Source: Prorocentrum cordatum (Eukaryota > Sar > Dinophyceae > Prorocentrales > Prorocentraceae). Taken from it: a stretch of DNA of 64,000 bases. Position 1 is the first letter of the stretch. Each line of letters starts with the position of its first letter. Positions 11,156 through 23,508 of the stretch are shown here, piece by piece. The notes beneath the pieces were generated by a model. The model saw nothing but the letters and a program-made list of their open reading frames with translations, did not search any database and was not told the DNA's origin. The position numbers and the translations under genes are program-made. The DNA lies in contig CAUYUJ010012570.1 in assembly GCA_963575745.1 (NCBI GenBank), positions 192,501 through 256,500 on the forward strand, read 5' to 3'.

Positions 11156-11580
11156 CTCATTCCCGTGCCAATGGTTTTCCGCAGCGCCTGGAGTGGCTGG
11201 TGTGCAGGACGCAAGGGGCGCTGGAAGGGTGTGCGCATGGCGCACTCCCGAAGAGCACCTGCACAATCACGCAAGGGGTTAGGACACCAGGGCGGCACTG
11301 GCACACGAGGCACTTACCTCGAGGACGGCCCGTTAGCAAAACCCGATGTCCGGCACACTTTGAAATCATCACCTCGGCGTCTTGACCTCGAGGCCTCCAC
11401 CCCCAGGTCTTCACCGAGAGGTGTTCACCCCGTCGAGGGTCGTCTTGATGTCATCACCTCGAGGGCTCACCTCGAAGTCTTCACCACGAGGCCTCTGCTT
11501 CGATGGTTGCACATCGAGGCCTTCACTTCGAGGACCTCGAGGTCTTCGCCCAGGTGTCTTGACACAACTCCGACTTAACC
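11156..11580. repeat. Degenerate 18-bp CACCTCGAGG repeat
   Basis: From about 11,305 to 11,560 the phrase TTCACCTCGAGG(C/T)CT recurs roughly twelve times with variable spacing. Before it the sequence is unique and unassigned. Confidence 0.65.
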
Positions 11581-11584
11581 CCCT

Positions 11585-12880
11585 TCGCGAGGCAGTTGCT
11601 TCAAGGAGATCGTCTGGCGGCAAGGCCGGCGGACTTGCACGCCCCTCCCCCCCGTCGCGAGGCAGTCGCCTCAAGGGCACAGCCCGGCGGCAAGGCCAGC
11701 GGCTCTGCACATTCTTACGTCTATCCGCTACCAAGTTTCGTCTCCTGTCGGTGGCCGGCCGGCGGCAATACCAGGTCTCGCGCCTCCACAGATTACGCGC
11801 GCCCACCTCCGTTGCGAGCCAGTTGCCTCAAACACGCAGCTAGGCGGCGAGGCCGGCGGTCCGCGCACTCTAACGCCTCACTGGTTGACACGTATCGTCT
11901 TTTCTTTGGCGTTGGTTGGTGGCAGTGCCGATTTTCATGACACCGCAATTCTTCGCGCCTGCCCTCGTCACGAAGCATTGGCCTCAAGGACGCAGTCAGG
12001 CGGCAAGGCTGGCGGTCCTGCATCATAACGCCCCTCCAATGACCACGTCTCGAATCGCTTGGGGCGCTGGATGGCGGCAGCGCTGGCTCTCGTGCATCAG
12101 CAGACTTTGCGCGCAGGCGCCCTTCGCGAGGCAGTTGCCTCAAGGACGCAGCCGGGCGGCAAGGCCGGTGGTCCCGCACGCTCTCACGTCTATCCGCGAC
12201 CACGGTTGGTGTCCTCTTGGACGTTGGCTTGGGGGTATGCCGGCTTTGATGTATCCAGAGATTCTTAAGGAGGGGAAGAAACACAACGCACCGACACAAT
12301 GAACCGTCCATCCCCAGGAAACTATGGGAACCTATGTGCAGCAGTGGGGAGGACGAACATCAAGAACGTATGGAATCTATGGGGAATCCTCGACACTGTG
12401 AGTACTTAGTTGTGTGTGTGTCTCTGGGCCCCTTTGAATCTGCGCGCTTGCGTCTGCTGCGGGGACGACGCCCATCGGCGAGGCGGGCGGTCCCGCGAAC
12501 ATTCCCACGTTGCCCTGGGTACCATGTTTCGTCTCCTTGTGGCCCCCGGCTGGCAGCAATGCCAGTTTTCGTGTATCCACACAGTCGGACCGAGGTATAA
12601 GACCGAGGTCGGCTCGGGGAGGGTATCCTAGAGTTCTTCGTGTTTGTTGGATGCTCTGATGCATCCAAGGGGGAGGGCGCCCTCGAATGCACTTCAGTTT
12701 GGCTGGCGGATGGTTTCGTGTTCTGAAGGATGCTATTCTGTCCTAGGTCCGGCTGTTTCCGCACATTTTGCGCTCTTACCCCCGTCGCGAGGCAGTTGCC
12801 CCACGCAGTCTGGCGGCAAGGCCAGCGGTCCTGCACATTCTCACGCCTCTCCAGTCACCACGGCCCGTCTCTCTTAAGGC
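11585..12880. repeat. About 155-bp dispersed/tandem repeat array
   Basis: The core CGCGAGGCAGTTGCCTCAAG..GGCGGCAAGGCCGGCGGTCC..GCAC recurs near 11,590, 11,660, 11,820, 11,970, 12,130 and 12,785, with a weaker copy near 12,470. Regular spacing is about 155 bp. Between cores are TCACGTCTATCCGC..ACCA segments. The copies are interrupted by an S repeat (12,268-12,435). The frames across it give only repeated peptides. Confidence 0.8.
12268..12435 (+). mobile_element. Dispersed repeat S, copy 1
   Basis: Starts at AGGAGGGGAAGAAACACA and ends with TCTCTGGGCCCCTTT. Internal phrases CCCAGGAAACTATGGGAA and TATGGGGAAT are shared with five other copies, all on the + strand. No ORF. Confidence 0.7.
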
Positions 12881-13063
12881 GATGCCATGGCGAGGAACGC
12901 AGAAGGAGGGATTGCCGTCCCATCCACCCCTTCCAAGGAGGGGCGGGGGAGGAGGCATTTTGTGCACACAATCTCCCTGCTTGTTTTCTGAGGTTCTTAG
13001 GGTAGGTCGGTCTCTTGGTAGCCTGATGCCCCCGACTGCTCGGAAGTAGTGGCCAACAGGGGT

Positions 13064-13260
13064 GCCCACTACACCAGATTTCGTAATAAAGGGAGGGGGG
13101 TCTCATTTCGGGGGGGGTCCCTTCCAGGCTATCTTGGAGGGACTGGGGGGGTCTGGGGACGATGTTTTGGAGGGTTCTCCCACGGGGGGGGTCTGAAATG
13201 GCTTGTCTTGGAGGGTCCAGACCCCCTCCCTTTTATTTCGAAATCTGGAGTACTTGTGGC
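13064..13260. mobile_element. Small TIR element N
   Basis: About 197 bp with roughly 36-bp inverted ends. Left is GCCCACTACACCAGATTTCG followed by TAATAAAGGGAGGGGGG. The right end reads the same in reverse complement, with a few differences. The middle is G-rich and non-coding. Only one copy in the window. Confidence 0.75.
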
Positions 13261-13440
13261 GTGTTTATGATATACCTGCACCGCGCAGCACTCGGCACTC
13301 AGCAGCCTGACCGGGTCTACTGGGCATCGCCTGTGGGGTCGCAGGCTGGGGCTGTCGCCCGCGGGTTGCGGCAGGGGGAGGCCGACGTCTCGGATCGGAT
13401 GTGCTTTTTCACGTGGCCTCAACACCCTGAGCTGCGAATG

Positions 13441-13593
13441 TAGGGGGCCACATGCGAACCCTACCCCTACCCCCACGATTTCTGAGGGGGAGGGTGGGGT
13501 TCACTTCGTTCGGGAGCTCCCGAATGAAATGAACCCCACCCTCCCCCTAAGAAATCGTGGGGGGTAGGGGTAGGGTTCGCATGTGGCCCCCTA
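13441..13593. repeat. Near-perfect 153-bp palindrome
   Basis: Two arms of about 76 bp meet at GGGAGCTCCC (13,512-13,521). They differ at three bases and one single-base indel. The arms start with TAGGGGGCCACATGCGAACC. As RNA or single-stranded DNA this would form one very long hairpin. Confidence 0.95.
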
Positions 13594-13790
13594 GAACGGC
13601 TACAGAGAGAAATCACTCTGCGGTGCTGACAGGCGACCCTTCAGACTTTCAGTGCGCACCATCTTGTTGTCAATCCGAGATTCCCGCACGGCCTCACGCA
13701 AAGCTTGAGCCACGAGCGGCTACGGAGAGAGAGCTCTGCGGCAGAGGGGTACTGAAACTTTGCGCACGTCGATCGGTTCCCGCATTGTCC
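13585..13790. repeat. Two-copy 105-bp tandem repeat
   Basis: CGGCTACAGAGAGA..CTCTGCGG at about 13,596 recurs as CGGCTACGGAGAGAGAGCTCTGCGG at about 13,717, followed in both by an ACTTT..GCGCAC segment. The second copy contains the degenerate spliced-leader-like string on the minus strand (13,704-13,725). Confidence 0.65.
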
Positions 13791-14520
13791 GTTTAAGCTT
13801 TGGGGTCCCATGAGACCAGCACCGCCCTTATGCTCAAACAGTCGCACAATGGGCAACATGTGTCACAGGTGCATCTCTGGGAATTTACCCCGTCAATCCC
13901 ACCATAGTCCATCAGGAATCGCTGCAATCCCCTCTTGAATGATCTTCGATGGCCGCAGGGAGGCAAAAAGCGGCAACGTGCGCAAGAAAGCGTTTGGGCG
14001 TTTAGGCACGCCCGCAGGAACATGCACTTATATATATATATATATATTATAGATATCGGGGGATGCCAGCCCATCCTCGGATGGATGGCGTGGCACCAGA
14101 CTTCGTGTTACTTCCGTTACTCCATTCGTCACCTTCCCGATTCCCCTCCGAGGGGGTCAGATTTTGTTAATCTCTGTCCCAGCCGCGTTGCTGATAAGAT
14201 AAACCTTTCACACTTTATAATCCCTGTCCCGGACGCGTGGCCGATAAGTTCGCCTGCGCACAAGCCCCTACATTTCGGACTCACAGCATACTGTGCTTAG
14301 TCTCAGTTGTAACCCGCACTTCCTGCTAGAACAAACTTGCCGCTCTCTGGGATTCGGACGCGTGCATCACCTCCATACTCGATCAATACGTGGTCTGGTG
14401 CGCTCGTTTTGCACCAAGATCCAGCTGCACCAGTCGCACGTCACAAAGTCCACGGTGAACACATCCCCTGGATTGCAAGTCCCGAAAAACCCCGCAGTGG
14501 CCTTTTCACAACGAGAGTAG
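13791..14520. other. No gene recognised; (TA)n at 14,028-14,048
   Basis: Unique sequence with a short TA run. No recognisable coding region. Confidence 0.55.
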
Positions 14521-14521
14521 T

Positions 14522-14720
14522 TTATGCTGTAGATCTGCATTGTGGGTCATCTTGTGACCAGCAAGGGGCCTCTCGGGACCCTCTGGAGGTATTCCTCCTG
14601 CTCTGGCAGGCTCCAACATGAAGATCTACGCTGCTGATTTCACTTGTGAGCCATCCTGTGACTGCCCTGGGGTCCTTCTTGAGACCCTCTTGCTGCCTTC
14701 CTGCGGATCTGGCAGGTTCC
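14522..14720. repeat. Two-copy tandem repeat of about 105 bp
   Basis: GTAGATCTGCATTGTGGGTC..TCTGGCAGGCTCC and AAGATCTACGCTGCTGATTT..TCTGGCAGGTTCC are diverged neighbours. Confidence 0.65.
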
Positions 14721-15500
14721 TAGCCCAGAGCGGCCTTGTTCCGTGCGGTCTCGACCACAGCCCCAGGCGATTCGCACCATCGGGCCACCGTGCCCTTCAG
14801 AGTGGTGGCTCCAGGAAACTGGGCACACTAACGGGGTTAAGGCGCCCCAAAGCCAGACCACCTCAAGTCAAGTCCTCGTCCTGCTCCTCTTTCTTCTCGT
14901 GCTCCTCCTCCTACTTCTCCTCTGCTCCTCCTCCTCCTCCTCCTCTTCCTCCCCCTGCTGCCGAAAGAAAGGGAGAGGGCAGAGGCGGGCCAGCAAGCTG
15001 CAGCAGGGGGCGAGAAAGTCCTGAAGGCAGCGTGCACTACCCCGAGTCGGGCAGATGCGGGCGGCGCCAGGGAGACACGACACGACACAGTCTTGGGATT
15101 CCTGGGGACAGCGTGTTGACATAATCCAGACGTCGCATGACTGGGGGAGGGCTCCAGGGTCGAGGATGCTTGGGTCGAGTTTCAGGCACGATGCTGATTT
15201 TCTCAGATCGGGGATCGGGGACGGAGTATCGATTTTCGTATGATATTGTTGGGCCTCCAGGTGCCCTCCAGGCCACGGCGGGGTCCGCTCCGTAGGGGAG
15301 GGGGCCGCCCTGGTTTTTTTCCGAGATTAGGGCTTTCGGATTGTTTCGCGATTGTTCCGCACCATTGTTTGCTCGCCCCCGAGCCGATCGGACCCCGAAC
15401 CAATTGAGTCGCGAACCGAACGGGCCCGTATTTTTTGCGCCTCCGCCAGGGGACATGATCGGGCGTCGCAGGGGAGGGCGGGGAGGATCGCTAGGAATGA
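14721..15500. other. No gene recognised; TCC tract 14,880-14,960
   Basis: Contains a degenerate CTCCT array. Otherwise unique sequence with short overlapping ORFs and no motifs. Confidence 0.55.
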
Positions 15501-15580
15501 GGAGGGAAAGAAACACGCAGACACAAATAGTCGTCGATCCCCAGGAGAATATAGGAAAATATGGGAAGTGGGCGGAACTG
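15501..15580 (+). mobile_element. Dispersed repeat S, copy 2 (3'-truncated)
   Basis: GGAGGGAAAGAAACACGCAG through GGAAAATATGGGAAGTGGGC matches the first half of the S consensus and then stops. The next 85 bp are unrelated. Confidence 0.65.
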
Positions 15581-15667
15581 GGCAGAACTGAAACGCCGTG
15601 TCTCTACGACACATCGGCTGCAGTGCTGGCGCGACGGCCAAGGAGGCGTCTGTCCTAGCCGTCGCGG

Positions 15668-15792
15668 GAGAGAAGAAACAAGACTACAGTCGCAGCATTC
15701 ACGTGCGGGCAGACGAAAATCCAGAGAAATGGAAAACAATTGGGGAATCCTGGGACTCGTGTCTGTTTATTTGCGTGTCCCTGGGCCCCTTC
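15668..15792 (+). mobile_element. Dispersed repeat S, copy 3 (diverged)
   Basis: Retains the start (GAGAGAAGAAACAAGAC), TGGGGAATCCTGGGA and the end TTTATTTGCGTGTCCCTGGG followed by CCCCTTC. The middle is diverged. Confidence 0.6.
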
Positions 15793-15999
15793 TAAGATGT
15801 GGGCGTCGGAGGGGAGGGCGGGGAGGATTGTCATGGAGACACTGGGGCTTGAGACACTGGGGCTTTCCCCGGGACCAGCTCTTCCTCCTGAGACTTTGGT
15901 TGGATCGTCCCGGGGCCTCTGGAGGGCCCCAGGCACTCGAAAACGAGGAAGACTTCCACGACCCTCCAGGATCGGATCGGATGAGAGGGGGGATCGCCG

Positions 16000-16085
16000 G
16001 ACGGGGCTAGGATGAGGATAATCCGTTCCAGAGCGTTCTGGGACGCTCTCAGAGCGTTCCGGAACGCTCTGAGAAGGGCGCGGCG
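16000..16085. repeat. Short repeat C, copy 1
   Basis: GGGGCTAGGATGAGGATAA followed by TCGTTCCAGAGCG-like units and palindromic AGAGCGTTC runs. A relative in the same orientation lies at 60,396-60,480. Confidence 0.6.
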
Positions 16086-16249
16086 CCTGAGACAGCCTCC
16101 AGAGTCGCCAGATCTCAGAGATTCTCGATTTACCCTCACCCGAATTTATCCTCGTCCTGGCTTCGTCTTAGATCGGGAAGGGTATTACGAAATCTACTGC
16201 ACGCGGCTGATTTCGGCCCCGCCGCCAGGCGACCTCCTCGGTATGCGGT

Positions 16250-16525
16250 GGCTGCTCCGGCGCCAGCAGGCGCCGGGAGAGCCAGCTGCGTGAGCCGACT
16301 TGTGAATCTTCCCCCCTCTGCCGCCCAGTCTTTCGTTTGACCCTACTTGGATGACCTCGGGGGTTCTAAGAAGATAGGGGGGGGTCGAAGAGGATAAGGT
16401 GTTCTAGGGGGCAGGAGCTGGCGCCAGAAGAGCCAGCTGCGTGAGCTGATTCGGTCATCGTCCTCTTTTACCGCCTAGTCTTTCGTCTGACCCTACTTGG
16501 ATGACCGCGGGGGGCTCTGAGGAGA
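16250..16525. repeat. Two-copy repeat of about 160-bp period
   Basis: GGCGCC..GAGAGCCAGCTGCGTGAG .. CCGCCCAGTCTTTCGT..GACCCTACTTGGATGACC appears at 16,262-16,351 and again at 16,423-16,505. Confidence 0.8.
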
Positions 16526-16538
16526 GGGTCGGCTGCAC

Positions 16539-16693
16539 GTAAGAGTGACCCTTTGCTGGAGTGGCCTTTGGTGGGCCCCGTGGGGTCCTCCGATCCCCGA
16601 ACGCGATGCGATGGTCGCGTCCTGCGCGCTTGTGTTTGGCCCCCCCCTCCCGCGGCCCCCCCAAAGCAGCCGCGCACCAAGGGTCACTCTTAC
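16539..16693. mobile_element. Small TIR element V
   Basis: 155 bp bounded by a perfect 15-bp inverted repeat GTAAGAGTGACCCTT (16,539-16,553 and 16,679-16,693). GC-rich interior without an ORF. Single copy in the window. Confidence 0.7.
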
Positions 16694-17035
16694 CCCAGGG
16701 TCGCTCGTGCGTGTAGCCGATCGGGGGTTCTGAGTGGATGCGAGGGTTGGCCGTACCTCACCTACAGCCGGGCCGCGGAATAAGGAATCCTTCTCGTTGG
16801 GGAGGGGCTCAGTGCTCCTGAATTGTGCTGTTTTTGTTCCAGGGGTGCCTTCGGTTTTCCATGGGCAGTCGGAGTTCAAGTTGTGGAAACAAAGAGGGGG
16901 CCTCGTGCCTTATTTAGGGCTCCCTGTGGCAGCAGTTCGACTGCAACCTGGTTTATGAGCGGGTTCCAAGGTTCCCGAGCGGCTTACGTTGGGGGCACAT
17001 GTTCCGCGCTAGGTGAGCCGGGGCCTCTGAGCCGC
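16694..17035. other. No gene recognised
   Basis: Unique sequence. Short ORFs lack motifs. Confidence 0.5.
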
Positions 17036-17375
17036 GCTTGGCAGCTGCCACCCACTCGTGAGCCAGGCAAGGCCAGGCCTAACCCACCTTCGCCTCCCCC
17101 TCCTCCTCCTCCTCCTCCTCCTCTTGCTCCTCCTCCTCCTCCTCCTCCCTCCTCCTCCTCCTCCTCCTCCTCCTCCTCCTCCTCATCCTCCTCATCCTCC
17201 TCCTCCTCCTCCTCCTCCTCCTCCTCCTCCTCCTCCTCCTCGCCATCCCCATAAGCACCCCCCGCGGCGGAGACATTTGAGCCACGCGAGGTAGCTGCCA
17301 CCCCCTCCGGGTTGACTGCCCGGGTTGACTGTAAGCCAGGCCAGGCCAAGCACAGCCCACCTTCGCATCCCCTCT
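17036..17375. repeat. TCC tract flanked by direct repeats
   Basis: A segment with GAGCCAGGCAAGGCCAGGC and CCCACCTTCGC (17,040-17,095) recurs with changes at 17,287-17,372 on the other side of a 140-bp TCC array (17,098-17,240). Confidence 0.75.
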
Positions 17376-17466
17376 TTGTGAAAACCCGCCATCCCTTCAG
17401 CACCCCCCCGCCAGAGCCGTGCGCGTGGGCCTCAGAGCCGTGCCCGCCCTGGGGGAGCTGCTTCAC

Positions 17467-17467
<1 letters not shown>

Positions 17468-17516
<49 letters not shown>

Positions 17517-17520
17517 TCGA

Positions 17521-17556
<36 letters not shown>

Positions 17557-18190
17557 TTCTCTCGTGCCGAGGGGGGCAGCGATCCACTCGGGCGACCCCG
17601 CGGGCCTGAGGAGGCCCCCCGGGTGAGCCGCGGCCCGAGCAGATGGGCGCGGTCCCGTGGGTGAGCCGCGGGCCGGGGCCCGGCCCGGGCGCCGCTGCGC
17701 GCCCTTGGGGGAGGAGGGGGAGGAGGAGGAGGAGGAGGAGGAGGAGGAGGAGGAGGAGGAGGAGGAGGAGGAGGAGGAGGGAGGGTCGCCTGCACCTCCT
17801 GCTCGTCCTCTTCTTCCCGACTCCTCCTTCTCTTCCTCCTCCTCCCTTTCTCCCTCCCTCCTCCCTCATCCCTCATCCCTCCTCCTCCTCCTCCTCCTCC
17901 TCCTCCCTTTACCCTCTTCTCCCCTCTTCGCCCCTCTTCTCCTCCGCCTCCTCCTGAGGAGGGGTCCTCGGGGAAGCGGGTCCTGAGGCCTTGCGCCGTT
18001 GTCGTGCTCCTGGGGCCTTCCCTGGAGCCCAGGACCGTCTGTGGACGACTCGGGGTGGAGAGGTGGCCTCCGCGGAACGCCCTCGGGGTCCAGGCCCCGT
18101 CTCTGCAGTGCCCGTTGCCGCCGGGGCCCGCGTATCCGTCACGCCTCGACGCCAAGGAGGGGCGCAGTGGGCACACCAAGTCGGTTGGCT
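17468..18190. other. GTC array, then GGA and TCC arrays; no gene
   Basis: (GTC)n at 17,468-17,516, a CTCGTC hexamer run to 17,557, GGA at 17,707-17,782 and TCC at 17,820-17,955. The remainder is GC-rich sequence without recognised coding potential. Confidence 0.75.
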
Positions 18191-18354
18191 TGCTGGCAGG
18201 GCAGCTTCGGACGGGGCAGGGTGCCGCCATGCGGGCGCCCTCGTGTGTGGGATCCGCACCGCTGGCGAGGGGTGTGCCTAAGGTTGCGCGTTGCCGCCAC
18301 ACGGGTGCTCTCGCGTGGGTCGTAGATGGGGCTCCTTATGGGGCTTCGACACGT

Positions 18355-18727
18355 GTGGGTGTGTAGTGTGTGCGTGTATAGTGTGTGCTGTGTGTGTGTG
18401 TTGTGTGTGTGTTGTGTTGTGTTGTGTGTGTGTTGTGTGTGTGTGTTGTGTGTGTGTGTTGTGTGTGTGTTGTGTGTGTGTGTTGTGTGTGTGTGTTGTG
18501 TGTGTGTGTGTGCGTGTGTGTGTGTGCGTGTGTGTGTGTGTGTGTGAGTGTGTGTGTGTGTGTGCGGTGTGTGTGTGTGTGTGTGCGGTGTGTGTGTGTG
18601 TGTGTCTGTGTGTGTGTGTGTGTGGGGGGGTGGTTGTGTGTGGTTGTGTGTGGTGGTGTGTGTGTGTGGTTGTGTGTGGTTGTGTGTGTGGTTGTGTGTG
18701 TGGTTGTGAGTGTGTGTGGTTGTGAGT

Positions 18728-18760
<33 letters not shown>

Positions 18761-18800
18761 CGGTTGTGTGTGTGCGTGGTTGTGAGTGTGTGTGTGGGCC
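18355..18800. repeat. (TG)n tract, about 440 bp
   Basis: TGTGTG with regular TTG, CG and AG interruptions. The Cys/Val and Thr/His-rich frames on the two strands are translations of it. Confidence 0.97.
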
Positions 18801-19004
18801 GACATGAGTCCACGAATCGTGGGAGGGGTTTGCCGAACTATGCGCGTCGTTGCCACACGGCTGCCCTCACCAGGGCCGCAGGTGAAGCTCACCGTGCGGC
18901 CGCGGAGCGTCCGAGCCGCGCGCCGCAGCGGGCGCGGTGCCTCCCCGCGGGCGCCCGCTCCGGGGCCGGGGGTGGCGCTCCCGATGAGGCCACGAAGCGC
19001 GAGG

Positions 19005-19225
19005 AGGAGGAGGAGGATGAGGAGGAGGAGGAGAGGAGGAGGAGGAGGAGGAGGAGGAGGAGGAGGAGGGAGGAGGAGGATAGAGGGGGAGGAGGAGGAG
19101 GAGAGAGGAGGAGGATAGAGGAGGAGGAGGAGGAGGAGGAGGAGGGAGGAGGGGGAGGAGGAGGAGGAGGAGGAGGAGGAGGAGGATAGAGGAGGAGGAA
19201 GAGGAGGAGGAGGAGGAGGAGGAGC
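19005..19225. repeat. (GGA)n tract
   Basis: About 220 bp of GGA with a few GATAGAG interruptions. Confidence 0.97.
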
Positions 19226-19545
19226 ACGAGGGTGAGGGGTGTGCTGAAATGGGCGCAGTGCCGCCAGATGGGCGCTCTCATCTGGGCCACGCGTGGGGCT
19301 GCCAGCTGAGCCACGACGCGCGTGCAGTGTGCGCCGAAGCGGTCGCGGTGCCGCCGTAGGGGCGCCCTCGCCGTGGGCCGCCGCCAGAGCTCCCAGTGGA
19401 GCCACGAAGCGCCTGCGGGGTGCGCCGACATGAGCGCGGTGCCGCCGTATGGGCGCCCTCGCCGTGGGCTTGCGGTAGAGCTCGCCGTGGGGCCGGGGCC
19501 AAGAAGCGCGTGAGGGGTGCGCTGAGCTTGGCGCGCGGAGAGCCA

Positions 19546-20055
19546 GAGGTCGGGCGAGGAGGGAGGGGGGGAGGGAGTGGGAGGGGGAGGTCGAGGCGCT
19601 CGGGCTGTGCAAAGCGGGAACCCATCTTCACAGAAGAGTAAAACAAGTATTTTGGCGAGGACCCCCAAATACGTACCTCAATTCGTGGTTGTTCATGTCT
19701 CATTTACGCAGTAGCCTCCCGATCGCTCAACGAAAGGTTTCCAATGATCATCCAGCGCAGCACTGCTTGAACCTCATCCCTCCTCCCCGTTCTCTTTCCT
19801 TCAGCGGGTGGGGAGACAACCATAACCCCACCTTAGCATGTGGGGAAACACTGTGATTCTTGAACTGGCCCCGTGATGGGGTCGAGAGCTTCTGCGCCCG
19901 CGTCGTGCGCAGACAGGGCGACGTCGGAGGGCTGGTCAGGAAGGAACATGCTCTGGCTCCTTCGCGCGGGCACTTGGCCTCGATAGGCCGGCAGGGTGGG
20001 TGGGCTCGGGATGTTTGAGCCCCCCGCTGCGCACTGCATCTCGTTCGTTTCCACC
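19546..20055. other. No gene recognised
   Basis: Unique sequence with overlapping short ORFs on both strands. No motifs. Confidence 0.5.
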
Positions 20056-20062
20056 CACTGGG

Positions 20063-20191
20063 CATCGCTCGGGCGTGTGCATGTTTTTTTCCTCGGCGAG
20101 GACCATCGAGGACCAGCCTGGACCATCGAGCAACAACGAAAAACATGCACGACGCCGAAGCACGCAGGGGGCCATGGGCGTCCGAGCGACG
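20063..20191. mobile_element. MITE-like element H, copy 1
   Basis: Imperfect inverted ends CATCGCTCGGGCGT and GCGTCCGAGCGACG around 100 bp of interior. It shares the internal string TCGGCGAGGACCATCGAGGA with copy 2 (45,851-45,972), whose 14-bp ends are perfect. Confidence 0.75.
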
Positions 20192-20371
20192 GCGAGCCTG
20201 CCGCCGCCTCATCGGCGATGCGACCGCCCGAGGCCGCACCAGAGGCCGTGTGGCCCGAGGAGCCCCTACGTGGGCGGCTGAAACGCGTTCCCCTTCCCCT
20301 ACAGGGGGATTTTCGACGAAAAAAACCCTAACAATACCCTAACAAAATGCTCCCAAACTCGTCCCCAGACT

Positions 20372-20510
20372 ATTTCCCTACCTAGGCTCTGCCTAGAAGG
20401 GTTCTTACTCTCTGGTCTTAAAGGGCCGGGCAGTGTAAATCGCCCCGGGCGGTTCCCCCAGTATCCGCCCCGCGGTGCCCCCAGCTACGTCCCCTTAGCT
20501 TAGCGTTGCT
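20372..20510 (+). repeat. Direct repeat DR1 (140 bp)
   Basis: Begins CCCTACCTAGGCTCTGCCTA and ends CCCCTTAGCTTAGCGTTGCT. It is about 90% identical to 22,971-23,110. In both places an AGCTT/AGCAT array follows. Confidence 0.9.
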
Positions 20511-21360
20511 GATATCATTTTCGTTTAGCTAATGTCAATTTAGCTTAGCTTAGCTTAGCTTAGCTTAGCTTTATCATAGCTCAGGTTTATCTTAGCTTAG
20601 CTTACATTCAGCTTAGCTTCGCTGACCTTTAGCATCGTATATCACATCATAGCATAGCATAGCGTAGCTTAGTTTAGTTTAGCTTAGCATGCAGCGCTGC
20701 ATTCGCCTATCATAGCATAACATAGCAAAGCATCGCCACTTATTGTATATCATATCATCGCATTTCATAGCATAGCGCAGTATCGCATAGCATAGCATAG
20801 CATAGCACAACATAGCATAGCATATCGCAGCTTAACATAGCATGGTATAGCATATCATAGCTTAGCAAAACACCGCGCAGTATAACATAGTACAGCATAG
20901 CACCGCGCAGCATTGCATCGCGCATAACTTAGCTTAGCGTTGCTTATACCATCTTAGTTTAGCGTGTGTCATCTTAGCTTAGCTTAGCTTCATCATAGCT
21001 CAGGTTTATCTTAGCTTAATTTACCTTCAGCTTAGCTCCGCTGAGCTCTAGCATAGAAGAGCACAACATAGTATAGCATAGCGTGGCATGGCATGGCGCA
21101 GCACAGCAGGTCATAGCATAGCCCAGCATATCATAGCATAGCGCAGCATAGCATATCATATCATAACATAGCGCAGCACATCACATCACAACATAGCACA
21201 GCGCAGCATAACATAGCATAGCGGAGCAAAGCAACGCATAACATAGCAGCAACGCAAAGGCAAACCAACAGCAGCGACAGCAAAGCAAAGCACAAGCAAC
21301 GCAAAGCAAAGCAACGCAAACGCAAACGCAACAGCAAAGCACAGGAAAGGCAACTCAAAA
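20511..21360. repeat. Pentanucleotide AGCTT / AGCAT / AGCAA array
   Basis: About 850 bp that shift gradually from TAGCT through CATAG to GCAAA repeats. The short Cys/Leu-rich minus-strand frames are translations of it. Confidence 0.9.
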
Positions 21361-21425
21361 GCAATGTGCGACAGATGCCGAGCTAGCCTCGATGGCCGGA
21401 CCAGAGCCCCCGCAAGCAATGCCTT

Positions 21426-21446
21426 CCGTAACCATTTCGGCTCAAG
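21426..21446 (+). other. Relic dinoflagellate spliced-leader sequence
   Basis: Matches the 21 defined bases of the conserved dinoflagellate spliced leader at 19 positions. The 6th base is A instead of G and the 13th C instead of T; it ends in GGCTCAAG. It lies 33 bp upstream of the ATG at 21,480. Such relics are known to mark genes that came back into the genome as cDNA of a trans-spliced mRNA. Confidence 0.8.
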
Positions 21447-21479
21447 TCCGGAGGCCCTGCCACACAGCCGCCCACGCGC

Positions 21480-23110
<1,631 letters not shown>

Positions 23111-23123
<13 letters not shown>

Positions 23124-23370
23124 CTTAGCTTATCCCATTTTAGCTTAGTTCAACTTCGCCTTAACGCAGGTTTATCTTAGCTTAACGGGCCACATAGCAT
23201 GCCATATCATATCATAGCTTAGTACAGCACCGCGCAGTGTAACATGGCACAGCTTAGCACATCATGTCGTACCATATCATAGCATAGCAGAGCGCAGCAT
23301 CTCATATCATACCATCGCATTACATAGCGCAACCTAGCATGGTATAGCATATCACAGCATAGCGTAGCAA
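23111..23370. repeat. Second pentanucleotide AGCTT / AGCAT array
   Basis: Degenerate TTAGC and CATAG units like those at 20,511-21,360, leading into the right inverted repeat. Confidence 0.85.
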
Positions 23371-23508
23371 CGAAAGCTGCTTTCCTAGGGGCTCCAACTT
23401 CTAGGTAGGGTCGCACTGGGGTAATTTGGGATTATGTTTTGATTTCTGTTGGGATATGTTTTATTTTTCGTCGCAAATCTTCAGCAGGGGGACAGGCCCG
23501 ACTTCAGC

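Larger units (their letters stand above)
18190..19545. repeat. About 100-bp minisatellite split by TG and GGA arrays
   Basis: Units containing GGTGCGCCGA..GCGGTGCCGCC..GGGCGCCCTCGCCGTGGG occur near 18,220, 18,290, 18,850, 18,930, 19,250, 19,350 and 19,440. Pieces lie on both sides of the TG tract and of the GGA tract. Confidence 0.7.

Noticed and set aside
13704-13725. Minus-strand string resembling a spliced leader (ends match, middle differs)
   Set aside because: About four mismatches plus a one-base insertion, inside a two-copy tandem repeat, with no ORF downstream. Too weak to call, though a decayed relic is possible.
18278-19612. 444-codon minus-strand frame with Thr/His repeats
   Set aside because: It joins a minisatellite, TG array and GGA array in one frame by chance.
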